Assembly (NCBI GenBank): GCA_020080175.1
Contig: JAGHQL010000112.1
Location: 23,893-87,892, forward strand
Length of the DNA: 64,000 bases
From: Glutinoglossum americanum
Lineage: Eukaryota > Ascomycota > Geoglossomycetes > Geoglossales > Geoglossaceae
Direction of reading: 5' to 3'
Shown: positions 9,728 to 21,559 of the stretch, in pieces
Layout: each line of letters starts with the position of its first letter
How positions within the stretch are numbered: the stretch's first letter is position 1
Notes under the pieces: model-generated
What the model was told of the DNA's origin: nothing
Databases searched by the model: none
The model's input: the letters and a program-made list of their open reading frames with translations, nothing else
Position numbers and translations under genes: made by a program

Positions 9728-12700
9728 ACAAACACTACCGACTCTCCTGTGCTTGCCCGTCTTAGGGGGGGTTCGCACACAAGCAACAAAGGTTCAACCC
9801 ATGCAAACCGCCCCCACAGCACAGATCTTGTCCGGCGGATCGTGATCAACTCGGCTCAAGATGAAGCTCATGCAGTTATTGCCAGACTCGTGAAGGAAAG
9901 CACTCAGACCTCAGCTGAAGTGTTAGGTCTGCTGAAGGAACTCATCAACCTGGCTACAGACTATGATGAGCAAATGGCGGAGATTGTTGTTGCAGCTTGG
10001 ACATACATAGAGACACATAAGTTGTGGGATAGGATATATGCCAGCAGCTATGAGTTACAACAGGTTATGAACTTCAAGCAAATAGTTGAACCCATATTAC
10101 AGAGAGTTAGGCGTTATGACCTGGAGAGGATGAACTTGATGAAGACCATTACTCGCCGCTGGCGCACCGTTATGGCAGAGACTATACCAGCAGATTTTCG
10201 ACCTAAAACGATGGGTCGAAGCTTGCTAACAGCTCTGTGCAGCTTGGCAGATCGAGTGCCTGATCATGAGGAGGCAGTTAGGCTGATTCGAAGACAAGTA
10301 GCTTGCCGGATTGGTGAGAAGCCACGGAGGGTTCAGGTGGTAAAAACTAGAGACATCCAGGCGATTATGGATGGTTTCTACAGCATTGACCGAATGGCTA
10401 TAGGAGGAGCTGTAACTGATTCAGCTGATAATAGATCTGAGCAGTCTGAGCGATCTAACCAGCTCGAACAGTCTGATCAGCTGGGTCAAACCGGGCAGCC
10501 TGAGCAGTCAGACTATTCCAACCAATCTAACCAAAGCAAGATGTCGGGAGGTGATGAGGAAGACGAGATAGAAGATGAAGTAGAGGAAGACGAGGTAGAG
10601 GAAGACAAGGTAGAGGAAGACAAGGTAGAGGAAGACGAGGTAGAGGAAGACGAGGTAGAGGAAGACGAGGTAGAGGAAGACGAGGTAGAGGAAGACNNNN
10701 NNNNNNNNNNNNNNNNNNNNNNNNNNNNNNNNNNNNNNNNNNNNNNNNNNNNNNNNNNNNNNNNNNNNNNNNNNNNNNNNNNNNNNNNNNNNNNNNNNNN
10801 NNNNNNNNNNNNNNNNNNNNNNNNNNNNNNNNNNNNNNNNNNNNNNNNNNNNNNNNNNNNNNNNNNNNNNNNNNNNNNNNNNNNNNNAGGTAGAGGAAGA
10901 CGAGGTAGAGGAAGACAAGGTAGAGGAAGACAAGGTAGAGGAAGACGAGGTAGAGGAAGACAAGGTAGAGGAAGACAAGGTAGAGGAAGACGAGGTAGAG
11001 GAAGACAAGGTAGAGGAAGACAAGGTAGAGGAAGACAAGGTAGAGGAAGACAAGATAGAGGAAGACGAAGTAGAGGAAGACGAGGTAGAGGAAGGCGAGG
11101 TAGGGGAAAACGAGGCAGAGGAAAACGAAGTAGGGGAAGATAAGACCAGTTCTGGCTGCCAACAGTATCAAGCTGAATGTTTGCAGTTCTTAAGCAGGAT
11201 TCCAGACAAGCTATGGATGCCATACGGAAATCGCATGCAGCTGCTAAAGCTGGCCAGAAGAGTCACTTGGACGAAGTTTTGCTACAGACACATACGGGTA
11301 TTAGCTGTCAACTGTGCTGGGCTTAAAAATAGCTCAAGAACCAACAAGAAGATGCTGATTGGTTGGATGAACATAGTGTTACACTACCATGACTGGCCCT
11401 ACAAGCTTCAAAGGAAGTTTCCAGGCTGGTTTCCAGCTAAGGTTGTCCCGACAGGAGAAGTACGCAAACATCTAGGTCCCTGTATGTGGAAACCTCAGAA
11501 ACCCAAAGCGTACGCCAACTTTCAGTTCGATCAGAAGGAGATTTTCAACCGCTTCACGAGGTCTGACGATGTATAGGATAAGTTGCAGTGTGAAGGTACT
11601 ATTAACATTGACAGACTCTTTGATTACTTGGTGAACGACCCTCAAGTATTTTGTCTAGTAGAAGAGGAGTTTAACCTCTACAAACATCATCAACGCAGCT
11701 CTGCGGAGGATGGGGATGAGCCTCGAGGCTGGATACGGCATATGTTTTACTCACTAACTCAGCAGTTGGTGAGGCAGGACCCAGCATACTGGGCTATTGT
11801 AGCAGCGGCGAGACCTGACCAGAACTAGCGTTTGATCAGCTATCTTTATTACATCAAAGATACTACACCAGGAGAAGCGACTGGCTTTAGGCATCTTGAC
11901 ATTAATGTGGACCAATATGTAAAGACCCATGAGGGCAAAAATATCATCTAAGGATCACTGAGCTTAGACAATGAAGATGAGGATGGATGTACAGTACTGG
12001 TTAAGAGGTTTCATCACGTTATCCATTTGTGGTGGGAACAGGTCATGATGCGGGGAAAGGCTAAGTCCGGAAATACCACTAATGCTTCTCTGGACACATA
12101 CACACAGGAGGACAGAAAGATATTCAGAGAACTGAAGCCCATTCCATGCACACGAGGGGCTATCTGCATCACAAAGCTGGAAATCCTACACGGTTTTACA
12201 CCAGTAGCTCATAGACAACAGCGGACGGTATTTGTGTAGCATTATGGCATCCATGAGGATCACGAAACGTTGGATTTGGAGAAGGCTGAGACTTGGTCAG
12301 ATCTGGTGCACTGCTACCAAGGATTCATTGCACTGCATAAAAGCACCAGTGGCGAGGGTTTCCGCTACAGTTGGCCCAGCTTTACTTTTCTTGAAGTTAC
12401 AAGGCTCGGTTCTACCAGTTGTGTGAGTGATGTTATGGTAGGGGCTAGACGTTGGGATGATTCAGCGGTGCTGAAGGAGCGAGACATCCTGCTAGGGTTC
12501 GACCATACTGCTGCATGAGAACTTGTTAATGAGACTAGAGCTCAGTTAAAGCTAGAGTTCATCAAGGCGTTCCAGTATATCTGGGAAAATGAGGTGGCTG
12601 CATATGGGGACCGATCATTCTACTTGCTAACTAGAGGAGAAATCAGACTAGCAGTGAACAACTGTATTTCAGATAGCAATGTCAGTGAGCTGTCAGTGAT

Positions 12701-12900
12701 GGACGAGGATGCAGTAAAGACTAGAAGGACTGCTATCTGCCAGGGCAAGGGCAGAAACAAGGGCAAGGCCCCGAGCTCTTCTGATACTGATATGAGCTCC
12801 CAGCTAGTAACTAATGGCGGTGGCAGCGAGTAGGAGGAGGGAGATAATGATGAAGTGGACTAGCGAGGGAACGGAGATGTAGACTCTCACATGGAGTAGT
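9725..12900 (+). pseudogene. Decayed PhyH-like 2OG-Fe(II) oxygenase gene with acidic repeat
   Basis: A helical N-terminal region (about 270 codons) runs into a Glu/Asp repeat of 15-bp units (VEEDE), then the N gap, and continues in the matching frame from 10888 to about 12900. That downstream frame is coherent for about 670 codons apart from stops at 11574, 11826, 11949, 12237, 12516 and 12831 and two near the end, all explicable as C-to-T changes in CAG, CAA or CGA. Signature: HLD (in GFRHLDINV), a DNEDEDGC turn, GAICITKLEILHG with the likely distal His, and Arg in HRQQRTVFV. This pattern fits a phytanoyl-dioxygenase-like beta helix; I do not know the substrate. The start at 9725 overlaps the kinase fragment and may not be the original one. 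Confidence 0.45.
10697..10887. other. Assembly gap (191 N) inside a 15-bp repeat
   Basis: The gap lies inside the GAGGTAGAGGAAGAC array. Its nominal length puts the coding frames on the two sides out of phase, so the length is an estimate: restoring the frame needs a length of 3n+1, and a regular array needs 15n+1. Confidence 0.95.
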
Positions 12901-12901
12901 T

Positions 12902-13756
12902 TAGCTCTTTGGGGTTGTGCCGTGTTACTTTAATATACTTTCTTATTCAATGCGACATCGCATTCCCCAAGTATATATACAACAGCAGCACAGTGATATA
13001 TTGAGAACTCAGAAACCCATCCCTTGATGTCTAACCCAAGCGACAACTTTCTCAGTAGTGACCTCATTCCAATCTTCTTTATGTTCATAGTGGGTGGGGC
13101 GGGTAGTGATCCGGCAGTGTTGTTGTTCGTGTTCTTCCCATCCAGACTACCCACCTCCAGAACAATACCAGTCAGGTATATTCTTACTAGTAAAACAGAA
13201 GGTCAGAGAAATCGTAGTGGGAAGTGAGCACCTCGCACTCTAACAGAATGGATATAACTGTTAGCTGTGTCCTGGGGAATCAAGCAATTGCAGTTGAAGC
13301 TCACCATTACCTAAAGTATCTAACTAGGCGCTGGGCTCGTCGAACTAACTGATGGTTTGTTGAGTCTGGTCTGCCGCTTCTCCCTGAATTGGGTTGATAA
13401 AAGATTAGGAAATGTGAACTTGATGATTGACCGTGAGGTTTCTCTCCAAGCTCTCCTCAGAAGCCGAGCCAAACCCATTTGATGATGAGGACATCATGAA
13501 TAGTGCGCACTTAGATGAGGTATGATGGCGAGAGTGGTAGGGAGGATATGTAGACGAGAGCAGAAAGTACTCTGTACTTATTCGAGATAAGTTGAGCTGG
13601 GGAACCTCACGTTCTGTTATCACACGCCAGCAATACCGGCTTACCCGGCGCTTGCAAGAATGTGTGTATACATTCTTGCTAGCAGCCCTACTTTACCTGT
13701 TACGGCAAGTGCTTGTGAAGAGTGGCAGGCCACTGACTCATCCAGAGCTTGAACGT
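12902..13756. other. Intergenic, no gene seen
   Basis: Only short open frames are present on either strand, with no recognisable motif. The last 110 bp (GCAAGTGCTTG...) form the unduplicated flank of the MITE insertion. Confidence 0.5.
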
Positions 13757-14303
13757 GGCTCCCACTAGGCGCACACCCGTGTGCGTTTAGACAAACAGGC
13801 TTATATAAGCGATCCAGCCTCTCCAAAGTGAAAAACATAGCGTGCGCACCAAGAACGCCACGTCGCGCACGAAAATGGACAGTACCATTGTGTTCGTAGT
13901 ATTCAATAACCTCATTTAGCACCTTCAATGAATTTTTTAAATCGCTTTTTGGAGTTGCAAGCTGACTTACAGCTTTTTCCTGCTCAATTTTAACTCTGAC
14001 TAGGTTGAGTGGGGTGTGGTGTCGGCTAGCTATTAGGCGAGGTCACATGGCTGGCCCAACACCCAACCCAGCCAGAGTAGAAGAAATCTGTGAACCAGCT
14101 TGCAACTCCAAAAAGCGATTTAAAAAATTCATTGAAGATGCTAAATGAGGTTATTAAATACTGCGAACACAATGGTACTGTCTATTTTTGTGCGCGACAT
14201 GGCGTTCTTGGTGCGCACGCTATGTTTTTCACTTTGGAGAGGCTGGATCGCTTATATAAGCCTATTTGTCTAAACGCACATGGGTGTGTGCCTAGTGGGA
14301 GCC
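13757..14303. mobile_element. Foldback MITE of the MULE type
   Basis: The two arms 13757-13963 and 14097-14303 are inverted copies of about 207 bp around a 133-bp centre. The element starts GGCTCCCACTAGGCGCACAC and ends in the inverse. It is flanked by a 9-bp duplication with one mismatch, CTTGAACGT (13748-13756) and CTTGAATGT (14304-14312). The outermost 30 bp resemble the ends of the MULE at 34266-37501, so it was probably mobilised by a MULE transposase in trans. It has no coding capacity of its own; the short frames inside it are mirror images. Confidence 0.88.
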
Positions 14304-14429
14304 CTTGAATGTCTGGCTAACACTATCTTAATAAGCTCTCCAGAGGAAGTCTCAAGAACGCAACACATGCTTTAACTTAAGTATTTTCCATCAATCGTAT
14401 GCTTTCACTAACTTTATGATTTCATACAA

Positions 14430-15943
14430 GTGATGGATCAAATTCGGAGGCGTGAGGTCGAAAGTGCTTGCAATGACTTCATTGCTTCAATCGATCAAAC
14501 AGCTGTCTGTGATCTAGCTTCATCCTTCTATGACCGAAAGCCATGCCGAATGCTCAAGGAACCACAACGGGGTAGTTACAACGTCTGTTTTCCAGTCATC
14601 TTTGCATCCGACCAGGAGAGCAACGAAGGGGAGAAATGGATGGTACATTTCCCGTTATTGCTGCGTCTACCATTCTGGGAGGAAAAGCTTCGGAGTGAAA
14701 TTGCAACAATGAAGTAAGTTGCCGGATACCCATGAATCGGCTCACTGGACTGATTGACGTCGCTATTGCGGGGTTTAGGTATATCTCGGAATGAACAACC
14801 ATTCCTGTATCATGCCTATTTGGTTATGGATTCAAAGGCGATAATTCAACGGACTGCCCTTTCATGATTATGGAGTACATCGACGGTGTATCACTATTCA
14901 CTATTGATTTTGACAGTCTCGATGACAAGCAAAGGACTCATCTACTCGGCCAACTGGCAGATATTTTCATTTAACTCCACCTTCAGCAGTTCGACCGTAT
15001 AGGATCTCTCACGCTCGACCGAGATGACTCGTCTTGGTCATTTGGTGAAAGCCAACCCCTATCTATCGACATCAATGACCAAGAGGTTGATGGCTTAGAT
15101 GTCGGCTGTATTATTAGACCTGATCAGACGTACGACTTGGCGATTGACTATACATACACCCTAATGCAGCTCGTCTTCAATCAGTTTCTTCGAGGGCGAC
15201 ACAGCGTATACAATGAAAAAAATGCACGGTCAGAGCTGTATGGTCTTCACAAATTTCGTACCCTTTTGATGGAATATATTCTTCCTGAGTACAATCATGA
15301 GCCATTCGTCTTAATGCATAGTAATTTCCGCAGCTCGAACATCATCATAAATGAAAATCTTAACATTGTCAGTGTCATCGACTGGGAATAGAGTCGAACA
15401 GTTCCAGTACAATTGTTCGTGCCTCCCGAATGGCTTACTGGATATGAGGTCAATGGGCTACTGTCCATCTATAATAATTTTCATTATATGCGGAAGTTCT
15501 TTAACTTTAGGAATATAGTCTGGGACCGGAAGAGGAATTTAAGGCAGGAGAATACTCTACCTACCGTCCCATTATCAAGGCTCTGGCATACAGTTAACCA
15601 TGATGTAAACTTCTTCATTGCTCATACACTTTTGCGATTTCACATGCTTGGAGACATCTACTGGGGTTGCCTCAACCGCCACTACTATGGCACTGAACCT
15701 GAAGGCAGGGTCAACAACTTCTACGAAACGCAGGCAATAGAATGTCAACTTGAGATTGTGAAGAAGAAATTAGACAACTTGGCGATATACGAGAAGGAGT
15801 TAGAGAGTCTCGGTATTAAAAACGATCAGTCGGAAAAGCCGGATCCTCTCAGAGCCATAGCGACAGGTGGAATTGAGGCAAAGGGTGTGGTTTCTTACTC
15901 AAAGACACTATTCACGTGTCTCTCTTTATTATCTGGGAGGTAA
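14430..15943 (+). pseudogene. APH/choline-kinase-like pseudokinase
   Basis: Exon 1 is 14430-14713 (start MDQIRRREVE) and exon 2 is 14779-15943, joined across a GTAAGT...TTTAG intron in phase. The architecture is that of the fungal aminoglycoside-phosphotransferase-like kinases (PF01636): a glycine-loop region RGSYNVCFPV, the hinge MIMEYIDGVS, a catalytic loop reading LMHSNFRSSN, and IDWE as the metal-binding Asp. Family members normally have HGD in the catalytic loop; here it is HSN, so the catalytic base is lost. Three in-frame stops (SE*TT, FI*LH, WE*SR) are one transition away from Arg, Gln and Trp codons. A truncated copy of exon 1 lies at 9600-9727. Confidence 0.8.
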
Positions 15944-16265
15944 TTATCTTGTGGCCGAGTAGAAGCAAATATTTATTTGAACTTACAATACACTAGAAAG
16001 CTCGAATATGCATTTACTCTATGCTCTACAGCAGTTAGTATCGTGATGCTATCAGCGGTATATTATGCGATTGTTCGACGACAGCTCAGATGAGATATTG
16101 TACTCTTTCATTGATGGTTCTGGATGCAATAACTATCCTTTACATTTCTGTAGAGCTTACTAGTTAATTCTATAGACGAAGAGAAAATTCATAAATTCAG
16201 ATATCGCATGTTCGATTGCGTTTCAGTTCTGTCTTCATCGAGTCTTAAACTCTCATTGCCTGATG
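15944..16265. other. Intergenic, no gene seen
   Basis: AT-rich sequence between the pseudokinase and the coiled-coil gene; only short frames. Confidence 0.5.
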
Positions 16266-16588
16266 GCTTAAGAAAGGCTTCTCAGCTGTTCAATCTCAGC
16301 CTTTATCTGGTCCATCTGTTTCTCAATGTTTTCCACTCTAACTTTCGCACTCCTCATTTCATCCTCTATCAACGGTGTACCTCCCGCTTAACGATCCCTG
16401 TGAGCACAATTCCCACTCAAACTGAGTTGTCGTAGTTGTTTTTCACTCATATCGGCTCTGATTAGTTCAAAGAACTCCAGTTCCGTGTTATATTGGCGTT
16501 GCAGTTCAGCCAAATTCTCCTCTTTCTCCTGAAGCTGTCTTAAACGTTCACCGGTAATGGTTCGCTCTGGTACCTTGCCACTCGACAT
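16266..16588 (-). CDS. Small coiled-coil protein, two exons (tentative)
   Basis: A minus-strand frame starting MSSGKVPERTITGERLRQLQ (ATG at 16588) is rich in heptads (EKEENLAELQRQYNTELEFF). A second frame (about 16370-16266) continues the coiled-coil character (IEKQMDQIKAEIEQLRS) and ends at a TAA. They are probably joined across an intron ending GTTGATAG, though I could not settle the donor. I recognise no family. It resembles in style the fragment at 4760-4910. Confidence 0.4.
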
Positions 16589-16639
16589 GTTTTTGGATAG
16601 CAACTAGTATTTTTTCTTAGTAGTGACTAGATCATAGAA

Positions 16640-17137
16640 GACCGGATTTACCGTACTGAGGCTAAATTGGCTTTGGAGGTACAGCTTCAATTGAATTCGC
16701 AGGCAAACTATGATTTGATTTCTTTTCGTCTCCAAGACCTCCATGTTGATAATAAGAAAGCATATTACTTAATATTAGTCTGATACCTCTTTGTAAAAAG
16801 GCAACAGGCAACCAGATCGTTATGCAGCTGAATGGAGCCCTATTCAGATTACGCCTCCTAGATACGGTTCAGTTCGAGCTGCAACCAATCGCCGAGCATC
16901 CCTGACGTGTCAAGAGATAATCAGGCTACAGCAAATTGCTTTTGATCCACGCAACCTAGGAGTCACGTACTCGAAGTGCCAATAAGCCATATGGGGGTGA
17001 GGCACTGCATGATAACTGACAAGCCGTGTTTCCATTGATTGGTCCTCTGCTTGACCATTAGGATCCGGCAGTGCTATACTTAGGCGCTATGCACGGGAAC
17101 CCAGATCGAAATAAGAATACGCAAGTTAAGGGCTGCT
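16640..17137 (+). other. Short coding-like stretch, otherwise empty
   Basis: A plus-strand frame of about 48 codons (16640-16782: RIYRTEAKLALEVQLQLN and on, ending ISFRLQDLHVDNKK and a TGA) looks protein-like and helical, but has no start and no recognised homology. The rest (16783-17137) shows nothing. Confidence 0.25.
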
Positions 17138-18963
17138 GTGTTAAAGCGCGACGTGTCTACAAGTCTGCCTTCAGCAAATCAATTTGAATCGCGGGTCAAG
17201 CTCCTCATAAAGGTGTTAATAATAAGGAGTCCTACTCTTTCTGCTTACCCCTCTTCATCAATATGGACAACCAATTCTCTTCACCATAGCTTTGCCCATA
17301 CTGCTCTAGATACTTTTCAACTCAAGAGGGCATACGCAATCACCTTGAGGTCTGGTAGCTTTCAGTCCTGATGTCAAATCGACGCTGACACTCCACAGCT
17401 GCGTCTTTGCAATGCGTTACCAGAACTTCTGAAGGCTTTGTCCAATGTGACCTGCTATCCAGCTCACGATACTGTTAAATTTCCCTGCACTCCAGAGAGT
17501 GAATTCGACGAAACCTTAGGCGACTCTATCGAAGATAAGACTGAGACCGAGACTCAATCTGAGACCGAGACCGAAACCTGCATAGGGAAAGAAAACAGTC
17601 TAAGATGCCCACATCCAAAATACAGGCACAAGAAAGCGTCATATAGCAAGAAAAATAACTTGATGCGACATTACTATTCTCGTGAGTTTCTCCTGTCAAG
17701 ACTAATCAGATGCATATGGAACCTAATGTAAGGCCAAATTTAGACGTCGTATGTGATGCAAAATGCGTCTGTGAAAAGAGTTTCACTCGCCTTTTCTCAT
17801 TTGAAAAGTACCTCAAGACTTGCCAGACTAAAAGGGACCAGGAGAAACAAGACCTTGATGAGAAGCAAATGCAGATCATTATATTAGTGCGTCGTTTGCG
17901 TGACCAAGCATCTAAGCAGGTCGATCAAGAGTTAGGAATAGGGCGAGACCATAAACACAAGCAGGAATCGACTGACAAAGATGGACATATGGATGGAGGA
18001 TATACAGAAGGGATGTAAGAACTAGGTATGAATGCAAGCACAGGAGACAAACATGAACTTAAACGAGGAAGAGACAAAGTAGATGTACCGCGTGAGTTTA
18101 CTGTCTAGGCTAGCTCACTTAACATATGACTGAAATATTTTAGCGGCCCCCTCCGGCCAGCCAGATATGCGTTCTAAAGGCCATATTTCTGAGACTAATA
18201 GTAAGCCACCTTTGATCCTACTTTCCTGCAGGAGGTGTGCTCATTAACTTAGACTCAACATACACATATTTGAGCTAGCCAAGAAAACGTCAACGCACCG
18301 ATACAGATACCTCTTCAACCCCTAATTTTGGAGGTGAAATTAGTAAAATAAGCTCTTCCGATGGATTAATATTTCCGTATCTAACCTAAGCCAGACTTTT
18401 CGAGCCAGCTGGTGGATTCATCGCAGTCTATAGTACATGATGATTCCCAGCGACTAGTGGAAGAAGTCGGCTATCGCACGTCTAGGCATCAAATGAGACT
18501 TGAGTTATCTCAAGTCAATATGCAAGAGGCAACAGAACTGCAAGGTGACTCTGGAATAAGTAAGTTAACCGATCTCTAGGTTAAGGGATTTAAAGCTGAA
18601 CACGTTAATATCGGAGACTCGATGAACCCCTCGACACAAATCTTCAACCTTCCAGCACTCATTCCTCCATTGCTAACGTACAACTCATCTGCCTATCTTT
18701 CTCCTACGAAAACATATAGCCTTCCTGCATTCATTCTATCCATCGGAATATATGACCTATCAGCTCTCTTTCCCCCTGCGCACATGTATAGCCTTCCGAC
18801 ATTCATTCCATCTGTGCAAATACATGATTCTTCGGGCTTTACTTCCACAGACATATATAGCCTTCCAACATTTCCATCTGCACAGACACATAATTTGTCT
18901 ACCATTCCTGCCACAGATACGTACTATCTTCCAGGATTCATTCCGACAGTACAAATAGGCTAG
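17138..18963 (+). pseudogene. Multi-exon zinc-finger gene remnant with 17-residue repeats
   Basis: A chain of exons can be followed: 17138-17371 (RVKLLIKV region), 17438-17689, then from about 17751 after a GTGAGT...TTTAG intron, followed by small exons around 18070-18090, 18144-18200 and 18231-18350, and 18390-18556 and 18598-18963. Features in order: an acidic TETETQSETE stretch, a C2H2-like finger (RCPHPKYRHKKASYSKK, then LMRHYYS) in which an expected Cys is Tyr, a Cys/His cluster (VVCDAKCVCEKSFTRLF, then C), a basic PRKRQR segment, and a C-terminal array of roughly 17-residue repeats around YSLPAFIPS. A TAG near 18275 interrupts the chain. It was probably a nuclear DNA-binding protein; the family is not identified. 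Confidence 0.45.
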
Positions 18964-19049
18964 TCGACTTTATTTCCCTCACACAGCAGTTCATAGTTTC
19001 AAGACAAAGAGGCAATCTAACATTGGGCTTACTTCGACTTCTTCAGTCA

Positions 19050-19534
19050 TATAAGTAGACCATCCAGGTGTTAACTGCTTCCCTGAGACGGTTGGGCTTC
19101 CATACGCAATTCTTATAGGAATCAAATATGCAGATCCATTAGGGTTCTAGAATTTCACAGGACGAGGACCTGTGATCCGCAATACCGTATATCCCCATCG
19201 TTGGGAAGTAATCTTTTGTGATCAGCCTGAGTATACAGACTTACTTACAGTCACAACATACCTTCTTAGCAAGATCAAGTGCGGCAAGGAGTGGCTGGCA
19301 AGCTTGCGTAAGGCCGCAATCTATACATTTCTCCAAGTTCTCTCCTTCTTTCTCAAACTGTGCTGTGTAAAGTCAGTCCCCAAATCGGATCAGAATATCT
19401 CTTACATTCAGGCCGCTGAGTTCTGTTTGCTGAAGATGAGATCCACCCGATTCTGTTTTCGATTCCGTTGTGGACATAGTTATTCTGGTAGTATATCGTA
19501 TTATAGAGATAGTCACAGACAAGTGGTTAATTGA
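19050..19534 (+). other. Coding-like region of unknown identity
   Basis: A plus-strand frame reads coherently for about 160 codons (for example VIRNTVYPHRWEVIFCDQPE and LSKIKCGKEWLASLRKAA) with one TAG near 19150. It could be a 3' exon of the zinc-finger gene upstream or a separate remnant. I do not recognise it. Confidence 0.3.
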
Positions 19535-20406
19535 GAAGAAGGTGTGATGAGCAAGGCTTTGAGATCCTAGTCGCCAGAACAAAGTGATATGAATGTTATC
19601 TGATTAGCTTATTCTGAGTCGAGCTTGAAGATGAGAAGTTTTGCCTAAGACGCGTTAGCGTATAAGGAAAAAGGTTAGAGGTTACTCTTGACTCACATTT
19701 TGCCGCTCTTGATATTAGAAGTACCGGATTAGATATGTGGCCCTGCTCGGGTAGGCGGGGCATAAATTTGATCTTGATAGGGCAAACCCATATTAGCTGC
19801 AACTATCCAATTACAGCATCAGCCATATCACATGATCAACTTTGAATAGGAGTTTCGACAGTAATTGCTAAATGACTCCTTTGACACCGAGCTGCTTGGT
19901 CCTTAGTATGGAGATCTGTGAATCTTTGAGAATGTATGTTCGGTAGCTTTTCCATGACCAAGCTTAGATCAGAATTTGAAAGAACGGAGCTAGCCCCTCT
20001 CGTGTCATCAGCCTTGGCATAGCTCCAGCTTGAGCAGGCTCCCACTAGAGCATGCTCTCGCCTGAGCACTGCTCCATTTCGGACTCCCTCTCTTATTCTA
20101 AATCTAAGTTCTCAGTAAACAATGAATGAATATGTATCGATTTACCATTCATCTACAGTTCGGTTACAGGGTTATTGTCTTTCGAGTCCTCGATGTATGT
20201 CAGCTTCTTGAACTGGTGGAATAGATCAGCTCGACTATGGCGACATATGCACAAGTAGCAAGCTTACAAAGGAAAAGCCCAAGCTGATATTATTCAGGAT
20301 GGGTGAACAGCAAGCAAGAAAGTATAAATTCAATGGTGCGACCTCACTTCAGAATGCATTTCTTCTTATGTATTGAATCGCGTCTGTTTATGCACTCTTC
20401 TGAAGA
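19535..20406. other. Intergenic, no gene seen
   Basis: Only short frames on both strands. Around 20030-20080 there are GAGC(A/T)(G/T)GCTC-like short repeats, similar in style to arrays at 22385 and 25730. Confidence 0.45.
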
Positions 20407-21559
20407 ATGATATTCCTCGAAACGATGGCGTCACCTAAGGCAAACTCAAAGGTTCCGCAACCTATGCTTTCCGTAACCTACTGTCCGCTAAATGTCTCTC
20501 AGAACGTTCATTGTGTTGGTCCTGAAGGAGGGTATAAGCTGGTAACAAGAAGGGTAGAATCGCCTCTACCCAGACTGCACGCGCCTCCAGGTAGCCCTGT
20601 TCTATCAACTGAAGGTGGTAGTGATCTACAGAATGTTGATGATCCTGGATCTCCCTTTGGACGTCTCATCACTTTCCCCTTTAATGAACTATGTATATCT
20701 CTAGATGGACAATTTGGCCTTGAGGAAGATTCTAGGATGCCCAACCTATCGGATTCTCTTCGAATCGGTCCTAAGGGAGAATCGTCCTTCCCATGTCTTA
20801 GCGATTTCTCCAGAAGTGCGAACCCAATGACAGGGTCGCTTCTACCAAGACTACACAGATATCTTAAAGAAGAATACCCAGCGTCAAGGGACTTTAGTAT
20901 AGGCGGCTCTGATCTTCCTGGATCCTTACAGGCACTCACTCTCGAAAGGAGTACAGGAAATAAGGAGGAGTTCATGATGGTCGATAAGATGTATATATAC
21001 TTCCCTAATCTATGAGAGTATGTGCTGATATTATATTTTTCTAGTTGGGATCAGAGTGCCAACGGGTACAGGATCGTGGAGTCTCCTGGAATTCCATATC
21101 CGTTTGTCGTCAACCGGCAGTTTGGTATGCAATTTGTCCTATGCCTAGTTTATTGACAGTAATAACCTCTCACAGGCAAGCCTAATACAGAGCCTAAGTG
21201 CTCTGTTAATATCAAGTCAAAAGGATTACGAGCCATTGTACTTCAGGCTTTGGAAGATGATGGTAATGCTTCGGCTCACAGCGGGGAAGAGGACATCACT
21301 GTAAGAAAATGATGTATAAGATTTTATTGAATCTCCCTTTGACACCCCGCCTTAGATTGATTTGGATGTTCTACTCAACTGCGTTCCTCAACTCAAAGAT
21401 CGTCTAGCCCTTTTTACGGGCTTTACTCCAGCGGACTCTGCCAAGCGCGCAGACAAACCTGGTAAACATCTGGAGAAACTAATGGAATTCCTCATGCCAT
21501 TCCAAGAGATCCAACCACTAGAAGCTCCACTAAACATCTCTTTTCCTTTAGAGGCATGA
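20407..21559 (+). pseudogene. N-terminal part of an AAA-ATPase paralogue, truncated
   Basis: Frames at 20407-21014, 21045-21123, 21177-21300 and 21358-21559 form a spliced chain (introns GTATGC...CACAG and GTAAGA...CTTAG). The later part (NIKSKGLRAIVLQALED, then LDVLLNCVPQLKDRL) parallels the same section of the AAA gene just downstream (DVKSEGLQNILCEIF, then LLLSCLPQLEAYQ). A TGA near 21012 is one transition from CGA. The chain ends with a stop at 21557 before any ATPase domain, so this is a truncated duplicate. Its N-terminal 200 residues (Ser/Pro-rich) are not recognised. Confidence 0.5.

Noticed and set aside
10508-11223. Long minus-strand frames (Ser/Thr- or Leu/Pro-rich) over the acidic repeat
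   Set aside because: A 15-bp stop-free repeat is open in several frames on both strands. Only the plus-strand Glu/Asp frame connects to coherent protein sequence on both sides.
7375-12900. Stop codon reassignment or programmed readthrough to explain the many in-frame stops
   Set aside because: All three stop codons occur inside frames, while intact long genes in the same window (NLR, Myb-like gene, gag) have none. Mutation is the simpler explanation.
14090-14308. Paired frames at 13641-13928 (-) and 14090-14308 (+) encoding nearly the same protein
   Set aside because: They are the two arms of the foldback MITE read outward; no conserved domain or longer frame exists.
20508-20975. 155-codon minus-strand frame
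   Set aside because: It is the complement of the AAA paralogue's first exon, with no recognisable content of its own.
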